Shown: positions 17,630 to 24,300 of the stretch, in pieces
Layout: each line of letters begins with the position of its first letter
Numbering within the stretch: position 1 is the stretch's first letter
Source: Oleiharenicola lentus
GTDB taxonomy: Bacteria; Verrucomicrobiota; Verrucomicrobiia; Opitutales; Opitutaceae
DNA length: 64,000 bases
Assembly (NCBI RefSeq): GCF_004118375.1
Contig: NZ_SDHX01000001.1
Span: 1,677,693 to 1,741,692 of the forward strand
Direction: 5' to 3'
Translations under genes and position numbers: made by a program
Notes under the pieces: model-generated
What the model saw: the letters and a program-made list of their open reading frames with translations, nothing else
Told to the model about the DNA's origin: nothing
The model's database searches: none

Positions 17630-17974
17630 TCAGAAGCCTATCTTTATAAAGCCGGTCCATGCCAAGATGGCAAAGGTGCTCAAGGCGATGCCGAAGACAA
17701 AATTCATGGGCAGATGAAACCAATAGAACCCGCGACCGCTATTCTCGACCGTCACTGGGCTGCCTCTCGCCCACATCCTCTTATGCTGAACCCCGCATGA
17801 AGCGTTCGCGAAAAAGAAACCAGCCATCGCAGCGCAGAAAATGCCTGTCAGAACCTTCTTCAGCCCGATCAGCGGTTGAGATGAGAGAACGGAGATGAGC
17901 AGCAGGCTCAGCATGAGTCCAAATGCGCCGCCGATCAGGGAGTATCGGAGGCGTGTGAAAGCATCGTGGCTCAT
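17630..17974 (-). CDS. Small membrane protein, probable cassette gene
   Basis: 114-aa protein with about three hydrophobic helices (residues 12-30, 38-55 and 90-112). No family recognised. Three bases after its stop the minus strand reads GCCGATC, matching the R'' core expected for the last cassette of the array. No attC lies between this gene and the next one upstream, so the two may share one cassette. Confidence 0.65.
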   Translation of the reverse strand: MSHDAFTRLRYSLIGGAFGLMLSLLLISVLSSQPLIGLKKVLTGIFCAAMAGFFFANASCGVQHKRMWARGSPVTVENSGRGFYWFHLPMNFVFGIALSTFAILAWTGFIKIGF

Positions 17975-18070
17975 CTGCTGATCATTTAGGATGAGACACG
18001 CACGGAAGAGCGAGCTCTGAACCTGAAATTAGGGGAGGAGTGGAGCGGGGCTGGGTCATGCGAATGATGG

Positions 18071-18610
18071 TCACTTCCCGCGCGTTGTCTCTGGCAACTT
18101 GGGCTCTTCTTTGGTACAGATCAGCTGTGCGCTCGGACTCGAGAGGAGTGATGAAAGTTCCATCCACGCGCCGCGCTCCGCCACTGAGAGGCGTGGGGCA
18201 AAGTTCCTGACGATGTGCTGGCTGAAATCATAGCCGACAGGCTTTAGTGCCGAATAGGTCTGCAGAATAGGCCAGGGCTTCGTGATCGTGGTGTGGCGCT
18301 CGCGCCTGGAGGTAATGTGCATCATGTCCTTCCCGAATCTCATTCGATCATCGGCTGCTAAGCTGATGTCGCGGCGTGGAAACCCATAGTCGCTGGCGTA
18401 AACGTCGTCCTGAGTAGGATCTTTCCGCTCACGCTCAAAGAAGTGAATCAGGTTCCTGGCGTGAACAAAGAATGACAGAAAGATGGCTTCTTTAAGCATC
18501 GGCGCATCCTCGCGCCACGCAGGAATGATCAGGCAATGCGTGATCTCGTAGCGCACGTGGTGGAGCATCGCGACTTTGAGTTCGTCCTCCATATCTGCTG
18601 TCAACGTCAT
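18071..18610 (-). CDS. Hypothetical protein in cassette array
   Basis: 179-aa soluble protein with no recognised domain. A mid-region LSFFVHARNLIHFFERE..DDVYASDY looks like a helical family seen in other small hypothetical proteins. The ATG at 18610 overlaps the stop of the upstream 24-codon ORF (TGATG), suggesting coupled translation; an alternative start is the ATG at 18592. It is lower in GC than chromosomal neighbours and, on position, part of the fifth cassette. Confidence 0.7.
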   Translation of the reverse strand: MTLTADMEDELKVAMLHHVRYEITHCLIIPAWREDAPMLKEAIFLSFFVHARNLIHFFERERKDPTQDDVYASDYGFPRRDISLAADDRMRFGKDMMHITSRRERHTTITKPWPILQTYSALKPVGYDFSQHIVRNFAPRLSVAERGAWMELSSLLSSPSAQLICTKEEPKLPETTRGK

Positions 18611-18684
18611 CAGTCAGACACGAAGGGGCGCAGCCCCGGAGTTTTCTGTGATGATCTACCGAATAGCTTGCTGAAGATGCTCAT
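18610..18684 (-). CDS. Short ORF (24 aa) at the head of cassette 5
   Basis: Begins nine bases after the core site GATCGGC of attC-1 and encodes MSIFSKLFGRSSQKTPGLRP plus four residues. The N-terminus looks like the start of a longer protein that has been cut short. A GGGGCTGCGCCCC hairpin lies within it. Its stop overlaps the next start (TGATG), so it could also serve as a coupled leader. Confidence 0.4.
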   Translation of the reverse strand: MSIFSKLFGRSSQKTPGLRPFVSD

Positions 18685-18692
18685 GGTATTTT

Positions 18693-18766
18693 GCCGATCG
18701 TTTCAAGTGAGCCGCGAGTCACAGCGCGAGCGCTGTGGCTCGTTGGCTCGAATGGCAGAGATCGGC
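18693..18766 (-). other. attC-1 recombination site
   Basis: 74 bp. On the minus strand R'' is GCCGATC (directly after a TAA stop) and R' is GATCGGC. The inner arms GAGCCAACGAG and CTCGCGGCTC pair except for one extra A, the extrahelical base typical of attC. The hairpin tip is CACAGCGCTCGCGCTGTG. Confidence 0.82.
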
Positions 18767-18767
18767 C

Positions 18768-19229
18768 TTAAAGCACTGCGGTAGATTTGCCATAGTGAGC
18801 TTTGAGGTTTTGATCTGCGAACGGCCTAACGGCAGCGAGAAGCTTCTTCGCGAAGCTCTCGACGTCTTTGATGTCAGGGTAAGGGGCCTTCAAACCAACC
18901 TCGGTATACTGCAGATCTTTGCTCCTATAATGAAATCCAAGGCTGGCAATCAGTTCAGAGTCGTCCGCGGATATCTTCAGGAACTCGTCGATCCCTTCCT
19001 GGCTAGCTTTTGTGAGCGCTAGGGCGAGATCATGGGATATGTCACGAAGCCTCTTCTTGGAATAACCCTTTCCCCGGAGGAATGACTTTAGCGAAAGCTC
19101 AATAGACTGTCCAAAGAGGAAGTATACCGGGAGCGAGTGCTGTTTCTTTGCGGCAGCCAGCACTACACCGGCATCGAGAAAAGCTGATGCTGATGTCGCT
19201 ATACGTGCTGATGAGAGGCGGTCCATCAT
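18768..19229 (-). CDS. HEPN-like cassette protein
   Basis: About 153 aa. The stretch LFGQSIELSLKSFLRGKGYS followed by ISHDLALALTKASQEG has the look of a HEPN four-helix domain, a fold common in nucleotide-binding proteins and in toxins of defence modules; this is a pattern-based guess. The ATG at 19229, two bases after core GATCGGC of attC-2, is favoured because codons further upstream lie inside the attC site. The TAA stop abuts attC-1. Confidence 0.78.
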   Translation of the reverse strand: MMDRLSSARIATSASAFLDAGVVLAAAKKQHSLPVYFLFGQSIELSLKSFLRGKGYSKKRLRDISHDLALALTKASQEGIDEFLKISADDSELIASLGFHYRSKDLQYTEVGLKAPYPDIKDVESFAKKLLAAVRPFADQNLKAHYGKSTAVL

Positions 19230-19230
19230 T

Positions 19231-19297
19231 GCCGATCGATCAAGATGAGCCATGGCCGGGCGCTAGCCCGGCCATTGGCTCGGGCGGCTGGTTCGGC
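19231..19297 (-). other. attC-2 recombination site
   Basis: 67 bp. On the minus strand R'' is GCCGAAC and R' is GATCGGC. Inner arms GAGCCAATGGCCGGGC and GCCCGGCCATGGCTC pair with one extra A. The upstream cassette gene reads into it and stops at 19240. Confidence 0.87.
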
Positions 19298-19698
19298 CCT
19301 CTTAATTCTTCGAGAGGCGGCAAAGCCTTCTCCAACTCGAAACAGAGATTCATCAACGGGTGAGCTTCGGGAATCTCGGAATGATAATCATACTGCCGCA
19401 ATGCGGCCAGACCGACGCGATACTGGGGAATGGCCCTGAGGTCGCCCGCCTCAACTCCCCGACGGACTCCGGGGAGAAAGACGAACTGCAACCAAGCTGG
19501 ATAGGAGATGCCGGAATAGATCTGCTTCGGATCGAGGGGTGGGCATTCGCCAACGGTCCAATATCCGATCCGCTTCATCTCGGCTTCGATTAGGTCGATC
19601 ACGTCGAGGACCTTCTTGTAGTGCGCTGCCACCACTTCTTTTTTCTTTGAATCGAAGTCAGCAACGGGTGGGAACTTCTTTTGGAAGAGCGAGAACAT
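19240..19698 (-). CDS. YqcC/DUF446-like cassette protein with attC-encoded tail
   Basis: About 152 aa. The body resembles the YqcC (DUF446) family: a helical start ending IGYW, then YPAWLQFVFLPGVRRGVE and a closing LCFELEKALPPLEEL, with the family's WLQ..F.P signature. Function is unknown. The ATG at 19698 is 13 bases after core GTTCGGC of attC-3; the ORF stays open further upstream only by reading attC. The last ~18 residues (PNQPPEPMAGLAPGHGSS) are encoded by attC-2. Confidence 0.8.
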   Translation of the reverse strand: MFSLFQKKFPPVADFDSKKKEVVAAHYKKVLDVIDLIEAEMKRIGYWTVGECPPLDPKQIYSGISYPAWLQFVFLPGVRRGVEAGDLRAIPQYRVGLAALRQYDYHSEIPEAHPLMNLCFELEKALPPLEELRGPNQPPEPMAGLAPGHGSS

Positions 19699-19711
19699 CG
19701 ATGTCTTTTCC

Positions 19712-19781
19712 GCCGAACGTTTCAGCTCAGACATGATCGGGAGCCTCGCTCCCGATCATTGTTTGTGGCGGTTGGTTGGGC
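19712..19781 (-). other. attC-3 recombination site
   Basis: 70 bp. On the minus strand R'' is GCCCAAC and R' is GTTCGGC. Inner arms ACAATGATCGGGAG and CTCCCGATCATGT pair with one extra A. R'' fits the general consensus RYYYAAC; R' departs from GTTRRRY at one base. Confidence 0.87.
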
Positions 19782-20113
19782 GCTTTCTTTTGTGCCCCGG
19801 CTTTTAGCAAATCGATCTTCTGGTCGAGCGTCAGATGGTCGTAACGCTTGTCCCTTGCAGCCTCGGTTTCCTCGCGTCGCTTCATTTCTTTCTTTCCGGA
19901 CGAGTGTAGCAATTCGGCGAAAAACCAGAGGACGGAAGCGGCCGCCAGATATGGCCAAAAAGGGATTGCGAAAAGCCAACCCTCGGGCGTCCTGAGCCAA
20001 GACATCCAAATCCTATCGTGATCCTTCGAATCGAGATGCGCCTTCTTGAAGGCGACGCGAAAGCCGAAAAATGTCAGCACGCCAGTAAGAAGATATGCGG
20101 TCAGCAATAGCAT
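19727..20113 (-). CDS. Two-helix membrane cassette protein
   Basis: 128 aa. Helix 1 is at the N-terminus (LLLTAYLLTGVLTFFGF), helix 2 near residues 48-66 (AIPFWPYLAAASVLWFF). A charged cytoplasmic-type tail with KKEMKRREETEAARDKR follows. No family recognised. The ATG at 20113 lies nine bases after core GTTGGGC of attC-4 and is preferred over a TTG inside the core. The final ~17 residues (PNQPPQTMIGSEAPDHV) are read from attC-3. Confidence 0.75.
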   Translation of the reverse strand: MLLLTAYLLTGVLTFFGFRVAFKKAHLDSKDHDRIWMSWLRTPEGWLFAIPFWPYLAAASVLWFFAELLHSSGKKEMKRREETEAARDKRYDHLTLDQKIDLLKAGAQKKAPNQPPQTMIGSEAPDHV

Positions 20114-20122
20114 CGGTTCTTT

Positions 20123-20196
20123 GCCCAACGTCTCAGATGAGCCATGCGGGCCGGCGCGGAGCGCTGGTCCGCATTGGCTCTGGCTGATGGTTAGCC
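20123..20196 (-). other. attC-4 recombination site
   Basis: 74 bp, the best match to consensus: R'' GGCTAAC and R' GTTGGGC on the minus strand. Inner arms GAGCCAATGCGG and CCGCATGGCTC pair with one extra A. The TAA stop of the upstream gene is part of R''. Confidence 0.9.
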
Positions 20197-20571
20197 CTTC
20201 TTTTCATGAGTGAGTAAAAGGTCGAATGCTTGGTCGAGAGTCTCGCCCGCAGCCACCGATAGAAGATCTTCTGTTTGGCCGCTAGGCAACACGCCACCGA
20301 CGATGAAGTCTCGGCCAAACTCGGCCGAGAGACTCTGGAAAAACAAGAGGAGGTCCTTCTTCTCTGTGTCCGACAGCGTCTCAAACTCGAAATTCACTCC
20401 CAAATCCCAATCGGGCCAATCGGCCGATTCTTCCTTTCTTTCTTCGCGCTGATCCACAACGCGCACTCGACCGCCATAGGGGGCGATGAACGCTTCAATG
20501 CGAGCCCGCAATACCGCCGCGATATCATCGAGATCGGAACCGTCGGCGTAGATGTAGAACGTCTCGATCAC
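20191..20571 (-). CDS. Hypothetical cassette protein (first cassette)
   Basis: 126-aa acidic soluble protein starting with GTG at 20571, a few bases after core GTTAGCC (20585-20579). No family recognised; it opens with a beta strand (ETFYIYADG) and ends TLDQAFDLLLTHEKKG. Its TAA stop is inside R'' of attC-4, a usual layout for cassettes. Confidence 0.75.
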   Translation of the reverse strand: MIETFYIYADGSDLDDIAAVLRARIEAFIAPYGGRVRVVDQREERKEESADWPDWDLGVNFEFETLSDTEKKDLLLFFQSLSAEFGRDFIVGGVLPSGQTEDLLSVAAGETLDQAFDLLLTHEKKG

Positions 20572-20605
20572 TTTCGGTGGCTAACAGTGTTATTCGGCTT
20601 CAGTG

Positions 20606-20747
20606 AAAAGCGTAAGTTGCCGGGGTTTCATGTGGGGATGATTGCGACCTAAGTCCCTTGGCCTCAAGACTCGGTTTCTGAACTTACGCTTTCCGCGCTG
20701 ATCTGAATCTCGGGCAAAAGCGTAAGTTTGGCGACGGGACTCCCTGG
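20606..20747. repeat. AAAGCGTAAGTT repeats upstream of the array
   Basis: Three copies of AAGCGTAAGTT: plus orientation at about 20609 and 20716, minus at about 20690 (AACTTACGCTT). Two of them form an imperfect palindrome with outer arms GACTCGGTTTCTGAACTTAC and AAGTTTGGCGACGGGACTCC. It occupies the gap where an integron attI or cassette promoter would be expected; neither is recognisable. Confidence 0.55.
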
Positions 20748-21191
20748 TCAGCGTCCGACCAAAATCACCGCATACACCTCGCCCTTGTTGCCGGTGGCGG
20801 GGCCGCCAAGGACGGCGGGGACGCCGGGGCGGAGGACGAGGCCGGTGTTCATCAGCGTCCGGCCACCGGCGGTCCAACGGACCTTCACGTGGACGGATTT
20901 GCCGTCGCTCTGCTCGGTCTCGAGGGCGAGCTGGTGGCCGTCGCCGACGTTGAGGCTGCCGCTGGCGGGAACTTCGAGGCTGGTGCGGTCGGAGCCGACG
21001 TGGCGGAAGGTCTCGAAGCGGAGGATGCGGCGGAGCGTGGCCTCGTAGGGCGCGAGGCGGCGGTCGGTCGAGCCTGCCTCGTTGGAGGCGGTGATGAGGA
21101 TGCCCTCGATCGTGGCGCGCTCAGCCCGGGCGGTGCCGAGGAGGACGGTGCAAGCGGCGAGCAGCAGGGCGAGGCGGAGGATGGTTTTCAT
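20748..21191 (-). CDS. Secreted protein of unknown function
   Basis: 147 aa with a clear signal peptide (MKTILRLALLLAACTVLLGT, cleavage near ARA). The small mature domain contains FRHVGSDRTSLEVP and PGVPAVLGGPATGNKGEVYA; its beta-rich pattern is like secretin-associated or DUF4115-type modules, unassigned. The ATG at 21191 is chosen because the open frame upstream runs through a family C repeat. It lies downstream of an ECF sigma gene on the same strand with a 200-base repeat-filled gap, so a functional link is possible but unproved. Confidence 0.8.
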   Translation of the reverse strand: MKTILRLALLLAACTVLLGTARAERATIEGILITASNEAGSTDRRLAPYEATLRRILRFETFRHVGSDRTSLEVPASGSLNVGDGHQLALETEQSDGKSVHVKVRWTAGGRTLMNTGLVLRPGVPAVLGGPATGNKGEVYAVILVGR

Positions 21192-21213
21192 GGGGAGGGC
21201 TGCTGAGGAGATG

Positions 21214-21385
21214 TTAACCACGAAACACAAGAAATACACGAAAAGAGTTTGGAAGGAGGTAGCAGGGGAAGTCGTTCGGACCACGCTTTCATCCCGCGTT
21301 CGCGGGACTCAAGCGCGGCTACTTGATTGGGGCACAGGACAGACAGGTCATTTCGTGTGTTTGGTGTGTTTCGTGGTGACCAAGT
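21214..21385. repeat. Family C repeat pair
   Basis: TTAACCACGAAACACAAGAA with ATACACGAAAAG on the left and TCGTGTGTTTGGTGTGTTTC with GTGGTG on the right form an inverted pair around about 100 bases of unremarkable sequence. A partial third copy (CCACGGAATACACAGAGAAC) is at 21991-22010. Confidence 0.65.
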
Positions 21386-21391
21386 TCGCGG

Positions 21392-21979
21392 TTATTCGTG
21401 ATTGGCGGGCGGACCGAGTTTCTCGGCGAGGAGTTTGCGGGCGTGGAAGAGGCGGGACATGACGGTGCCGGTGGGGACGCCGGTGGCGGTGGCGATTTCC
21501 TCGTAGCTGAGGCCCTCCAGTTCACGCAGGGCGAGGACGACGCGCTGCTTCGGTGGCAGGGCGGCGATGGCGGCGCGGACGCGCTCCACGGTCTCGTTGC
21601 CCTCGTGGAGTGAGCGGGCGTCGTCGGTCGTGGCGGGCTCGGGGACCTCGACGGCGTTGTCGTCGCCCGTGTTGAAGGGCAGGAAGCGGTCGAACCAGCG
21701 GCGGCGCTTGCGGAGGTGGTCCAGGGCCTTGCGGGTGACGATCGGGTGCAGCCAGGTGGTGAAACGGGCGTCGCCGCGGAAGGTGCCGAGGTTCTTCCAA
21801 ACGGTGAGCCAGACTTCCTGGGCGATGTCGCGGGCATCGGCCTCGCGGTGGACGATGGCGTAGGCGAGCCGGAAGGTGCGCTCGTGGTAGGTGCGCATGA
21901 TGACGCCGAAGGCGGCCTGGTCGCCCCCTTGCGCGCGGTGCAGGAGGTCGGGATCAAGTTCTGGAGTCGGGTCGCTCAA
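21392..21979 (-). CDS. ECF-type RNA polymerase sigma factor
   Basis: 195 aa. Region 2 is seen in RTFRLAYAIVHREADARDIAQEV (residues about 35-57), with WKNLGTFRGDARFTTWL next. Region 4 is seen in LPPKQRVVLALRELEGLSYE followed by EIATATGVPTGTVMSRLFHA, a standard -35 reading helix-turn-helix. No anti-sigma gene is adjacent; the downstream gene encodes a secreted protein instead. Confidence 0.92.
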   Translation of the reverse strand: MSDPTPELDPDLLHRAQGGDQAAFGVIMRTYHERTFRLAYAIVHREADARDIAQEVWLTVWKNLGTFRGDARFTTWLHPIVTRKALDHLRKRRRWFDRFLPFNTGDDNAVEVPEPATTDDARSLHEGNETVERVRAAIAALPPKQRVVLALRELEGLSYEEIATATGVPTGTVMSRLFHARKLLAEKLGPPANHE

Positions 21980-22150
21980 GCGGGATTAGCCACGGAATAC
22001 ACAGAGAACACGGAAGCCAAGACAGGGTTGGATGAGGTCACCAGCAAAGACACGATTCCCACGAAAAGGATGCAGCCAAGATGAGGTGGCTGCCCAATGG
22101 CGCGCAGGGGGGCAATACTCGGTCCTAACCCAGGGCGTCCGCCCGGTTTG

Positions 22151-24196
22151 TCAGGCATTCGCCAGCTGGTGCGGCTCGGGATCCACCCACTTGCCGTGCT
22201 CGCGGATGAGGGCGATGAGGCGGGCGTCGGCCTCGGCCTGGGGGATGTTGTATTGGACGCAATTCTTACCGACGTAGAGGTTGATCTTGCCCGGGGCGCC
22301 GCCGACGTAGCCGAAATCGGCGTCGGCCATCTCGCCCGGGCCGTTCACGATGCAACCCATGATGGCGATCTTCACCCCCTTGAGGTGGCCGGTCTGCGCC
22401 CGGATGCGCTGCGTGGTCGTCTGCAGGTCGAAAAGCGTGCGGCCGCAGCTCGGGCAGGCGACGAACTCCGTCTTGGAGATGCGCGCGCCGGCGCCCTGGA
22501 GCACGTTGTAGGTGAGCTTGGTCGCGCGGGCCACGTCGGTCTCGGTCTCGATGCTGACGAGGTCACCCACGCCGTCGCAGAGCAGGCTGCCGGTGAGGAA
22601 ACTGGCCTCGAGGAGCTTGGACAGGAAGCTGTTGTCGCCGCGCACGGCGGTGGCTGCGGTGTTGCGGATCCAGAGGGGGGCGCGGGAGCCGGCGGTTTTT
22701 AGGGCCTCGACCAGCTGGCGGTAGTCGCCGATGGCGTGACCAGCGGCGGCGGAAGAACTGAGCGTAAAGACGAGGCCGGCGTCGCCGGACGCGCGCAGCA
22801 GCGGTTCGAAAGCAGGCAAATCAACCGGAGCAATCTCGGCGGCGAGGAACTGGCCGTGGCGACGCACGAGATCGGTGAAGGCGGCGAAAGCCTCGGTGTC
22901 GGTGGCAGCGAATTTCCGCACGAGCATCATGCGTCCCTTCACCAGGGCCAGCAGCGGCTGGAGCACCTCGGGGGAGAGGCTGGGGGCGATTTCCAAGGCG
23001 AGGAAATCCACCGGTAGCGCGGTCTTGGCCGCGGTTTCGCAGAGCGTGGCAAGATCACCGGGCGTGGCGACGGGCACGAGCAGGCCCTCGGCGGGCGTGT
23101 CCTTGAGTTTGGGCGCGGCGAGCGCCTGCGCGGCTTCGGGCAGCTGGTCCAACGATGCAACGCGCACGATGACCCGTGGCGGCTGCTCGGGGCCGACCAG
23201 GCAGCGCTCGGAGAGCTTCAGCACCGCCGGCTCGCGGCGGGTGAAGTGATAGGGATCTATCGAGTCCGAAACCTGAGACCTGAAACCTGAAACCTGAGGA
23301 TCTGATTCCCGCCACAGGCTCATCGCCTTGGCCGCGATTGCCTGCGCCACGGGGATTTCGTAAACCGAATCCTCGGTGAGCGACACGCGGATGGTGTCGC
23401 CGAGGCCGTCGAGCAGCAGTGAACCGATGCCAATGGCGCTCTTGATGCGGCCGTCCTCGCCGTCGCCGGCCTCGGTCACGCCGAGGTGGAGCGGGTAGTG
23501 CATGTCCTCCTGCGCCATGCGCGAAACGAGCAGGCGGTAGGCCTGGATCATGACCTTCGGGTTGCTCGACTTCATCGAGAGGATGATGTCGTGGTAGGAG
23601 TGCGACCGGGCGATGCGCAGAAACTCGAGGGCGCTCTCGACCATGCCGAGCGGCGTGTCGCCGTAGCGGTTCATGATGCGGTCGGACAACGAGCCGTGAT
23701 TGGTGCCGATGCGCATGGCCCGGCCCAGCTCCTTGGCACGTTTCACGAGGGGCGAGAAGGCGTCGTGGATGCGCTGCAGTTCCTCGTCGTAGTCGGCGTC
23801 GGTGTATTCCTTGACCGCGAACTTCTTCTTGTCGGCGTAATTGCCGGGGTTGACGCGGATCTTCTCGACGTGCTCGACGGCCTCCATGGCGGCGGAGGGC
23901 AGGAAATGGATGTCGGCCACGAGCGGGATGTGGCCGAAGCCCGCGGCACTGAACTGCGCGCGGATGTCCTTGAGGCATTTCGCGGCCTGCACGTTGGGCG
24001 CGGTGATGCGGACGATCTCGCAGCCGACCTCGGCGAGGGCGATGGACTGTTTCACCGTGGCGGCGACGTCCTGCGTGTCGCTGGTCGTCATGGACTGGAC
24101 GCGGACCGGGTGGTCGGCGCCGACGCCCACGCCGCCGACCTTCACCTCGACGGTGCGGCGGCGGACGGTCTGAAAACGGGAGGAGCAGTAGGACAT
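22151..24196 (-). CDS. ispG: 4-hydroxy-3-methylbut-2-en-1-yl diphosphate synthase, long form
   Basis: MEP-pathway enzyme converting MEcPP to HMBPP with a [4Fe-4S] cluster. At 681 aa it is the long (plant/Chlamydia-like) form with an extra domain between the TIM barrel (start to about 295) and the Fe-S reductase domain. Cluster ligands are in FVACPSCGRTLFDL and GCIVNGPGEMADADFG. Around residues 301-313 the insert contains PQVSGFRSQVSDS, encoded by the family D repeat at 23268-23298. It is on the same strand as rseP and dxr, separated from rseP by a family E repeat. Confidence 0.95.
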   Translation of the reverse strand: MSYCSSRFQTVRRRTVEVKVGGVGVGADHPVRVQSMTTSDTQDVAATVKQSIALAEVGCEIVRITAPNVQAAKCLKDIRAQFSAAGFGHIPLVADIHFLPSAAMEAVEHVEKIRVNPGNYADKKKFAVKEYTDADYDEELQRIHDAFSPLVKRAKELGRAMRIGTNHGSLSDRIMNRYGDTPLGMVESALEFLRIARSHSYHDIILSMKSSNPKVMIQAYRLLVSRMAQEDMHYPLHLGVTEAGDGEDGRIKSAIGIGSLLLDGLGDTIRVSLTEDSVYEIPVAQAIAAKAMSLWRESDPQVSGFRSQVSDSIDPYHFTRREPAVLKLSERCLVGPEQPPRVIVRVASLDQLPEAAQALAAPKLKDTPAEGLLVPVATPGDLATLCETAAKTALPVDFLALEIAPSLSPEVLQPLLALVKGRMMLVRKFAATDTEAFAAFTDLVRRHGQFLAAEIAPVDLPAFEPLLRASGDAGLVFTLSSSAAAGHAIGDYRQLVEALKTAGSRAPLWIRNTAATAVRGDNSFLSKLLEASFLTGSLLCDGVGDLVSIETETDVARATKLTYNVLQGAGARISKTEFVACPSCGRTLFDLQTTTQRIRAQTGHLKGVKIAIMGCIVNGPGEMADADFGYVGGAPGKINLYVGKNCVQYNIPQAEADARLIALIREHGKWVDPEPHQLANA
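23268..23298. repeat. Family D tandem repeat within ispG
   Basis: GAAACCTGAGACCTGAAACC followed by TGAAACCTGAG, in frame on the minus strand as QVSGFRSQVS. The intergenic copy at 8891-9042 has the same unit, and there too one frame would read VSGFRSQVSGF. Confidence 0.75.
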
Positions 24197-24208
24197 GGGA
24201 GAGGTGAG

Positions 24209-24300
24209 AAGTTACAAGTAGCAGGTAACAAGGATCAAGATTCGGAACGGCCAGTTTCCGCCCACTCTTGATACATTGGTGACTTGATCCTTGTTACTTG
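24209..24300. repeat. Inverted repeat, family E
   Basis: AAGTTACAAGTAGCAGGTAA with CAAGGATCAAGA on the left and CTTGATACATTGGTGACTTG with ATCCTTGTTACTTG on the right, filling the rseP-ispG gap. The last bases overlap the rseP stop region. Confidence 0.7.

Larger units (their letters stand above)
17621..20585 (-). mobile_element. Integron gene-cassette array without integrase (CALIN)
   Basis: A run of small genes on one strand, with visibly lower GC than the flanks, separated by four attC sites of 67-74 bp. The 5' core of each cassette is the reverse complement of its own 3' R'' core: GTTAGCC with GGCTAAC, GTTGGGC with GCCCAAC, GTTCGGC with GCCGAAC, GATCGGC with GCCGATC. Cores do not match across the first three junctions. 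This is what free circular cassettes require and is hard to get otherwise. No integrase gene is visible in the window. The distal limit is uncertain; a GCCGATC core just after the last gene (minus strand, 17627-17621) may mark it. Confidence 0.85.

Noticed and set aside
20586-20747. attI site or integrase promoter beside the cassette array
   Set aside because: Sequence after the first core does not match the attC arms or any attI I can recognise, and no integrase gene is found on either side; only AAGCGTAAGTT repeats are visible.
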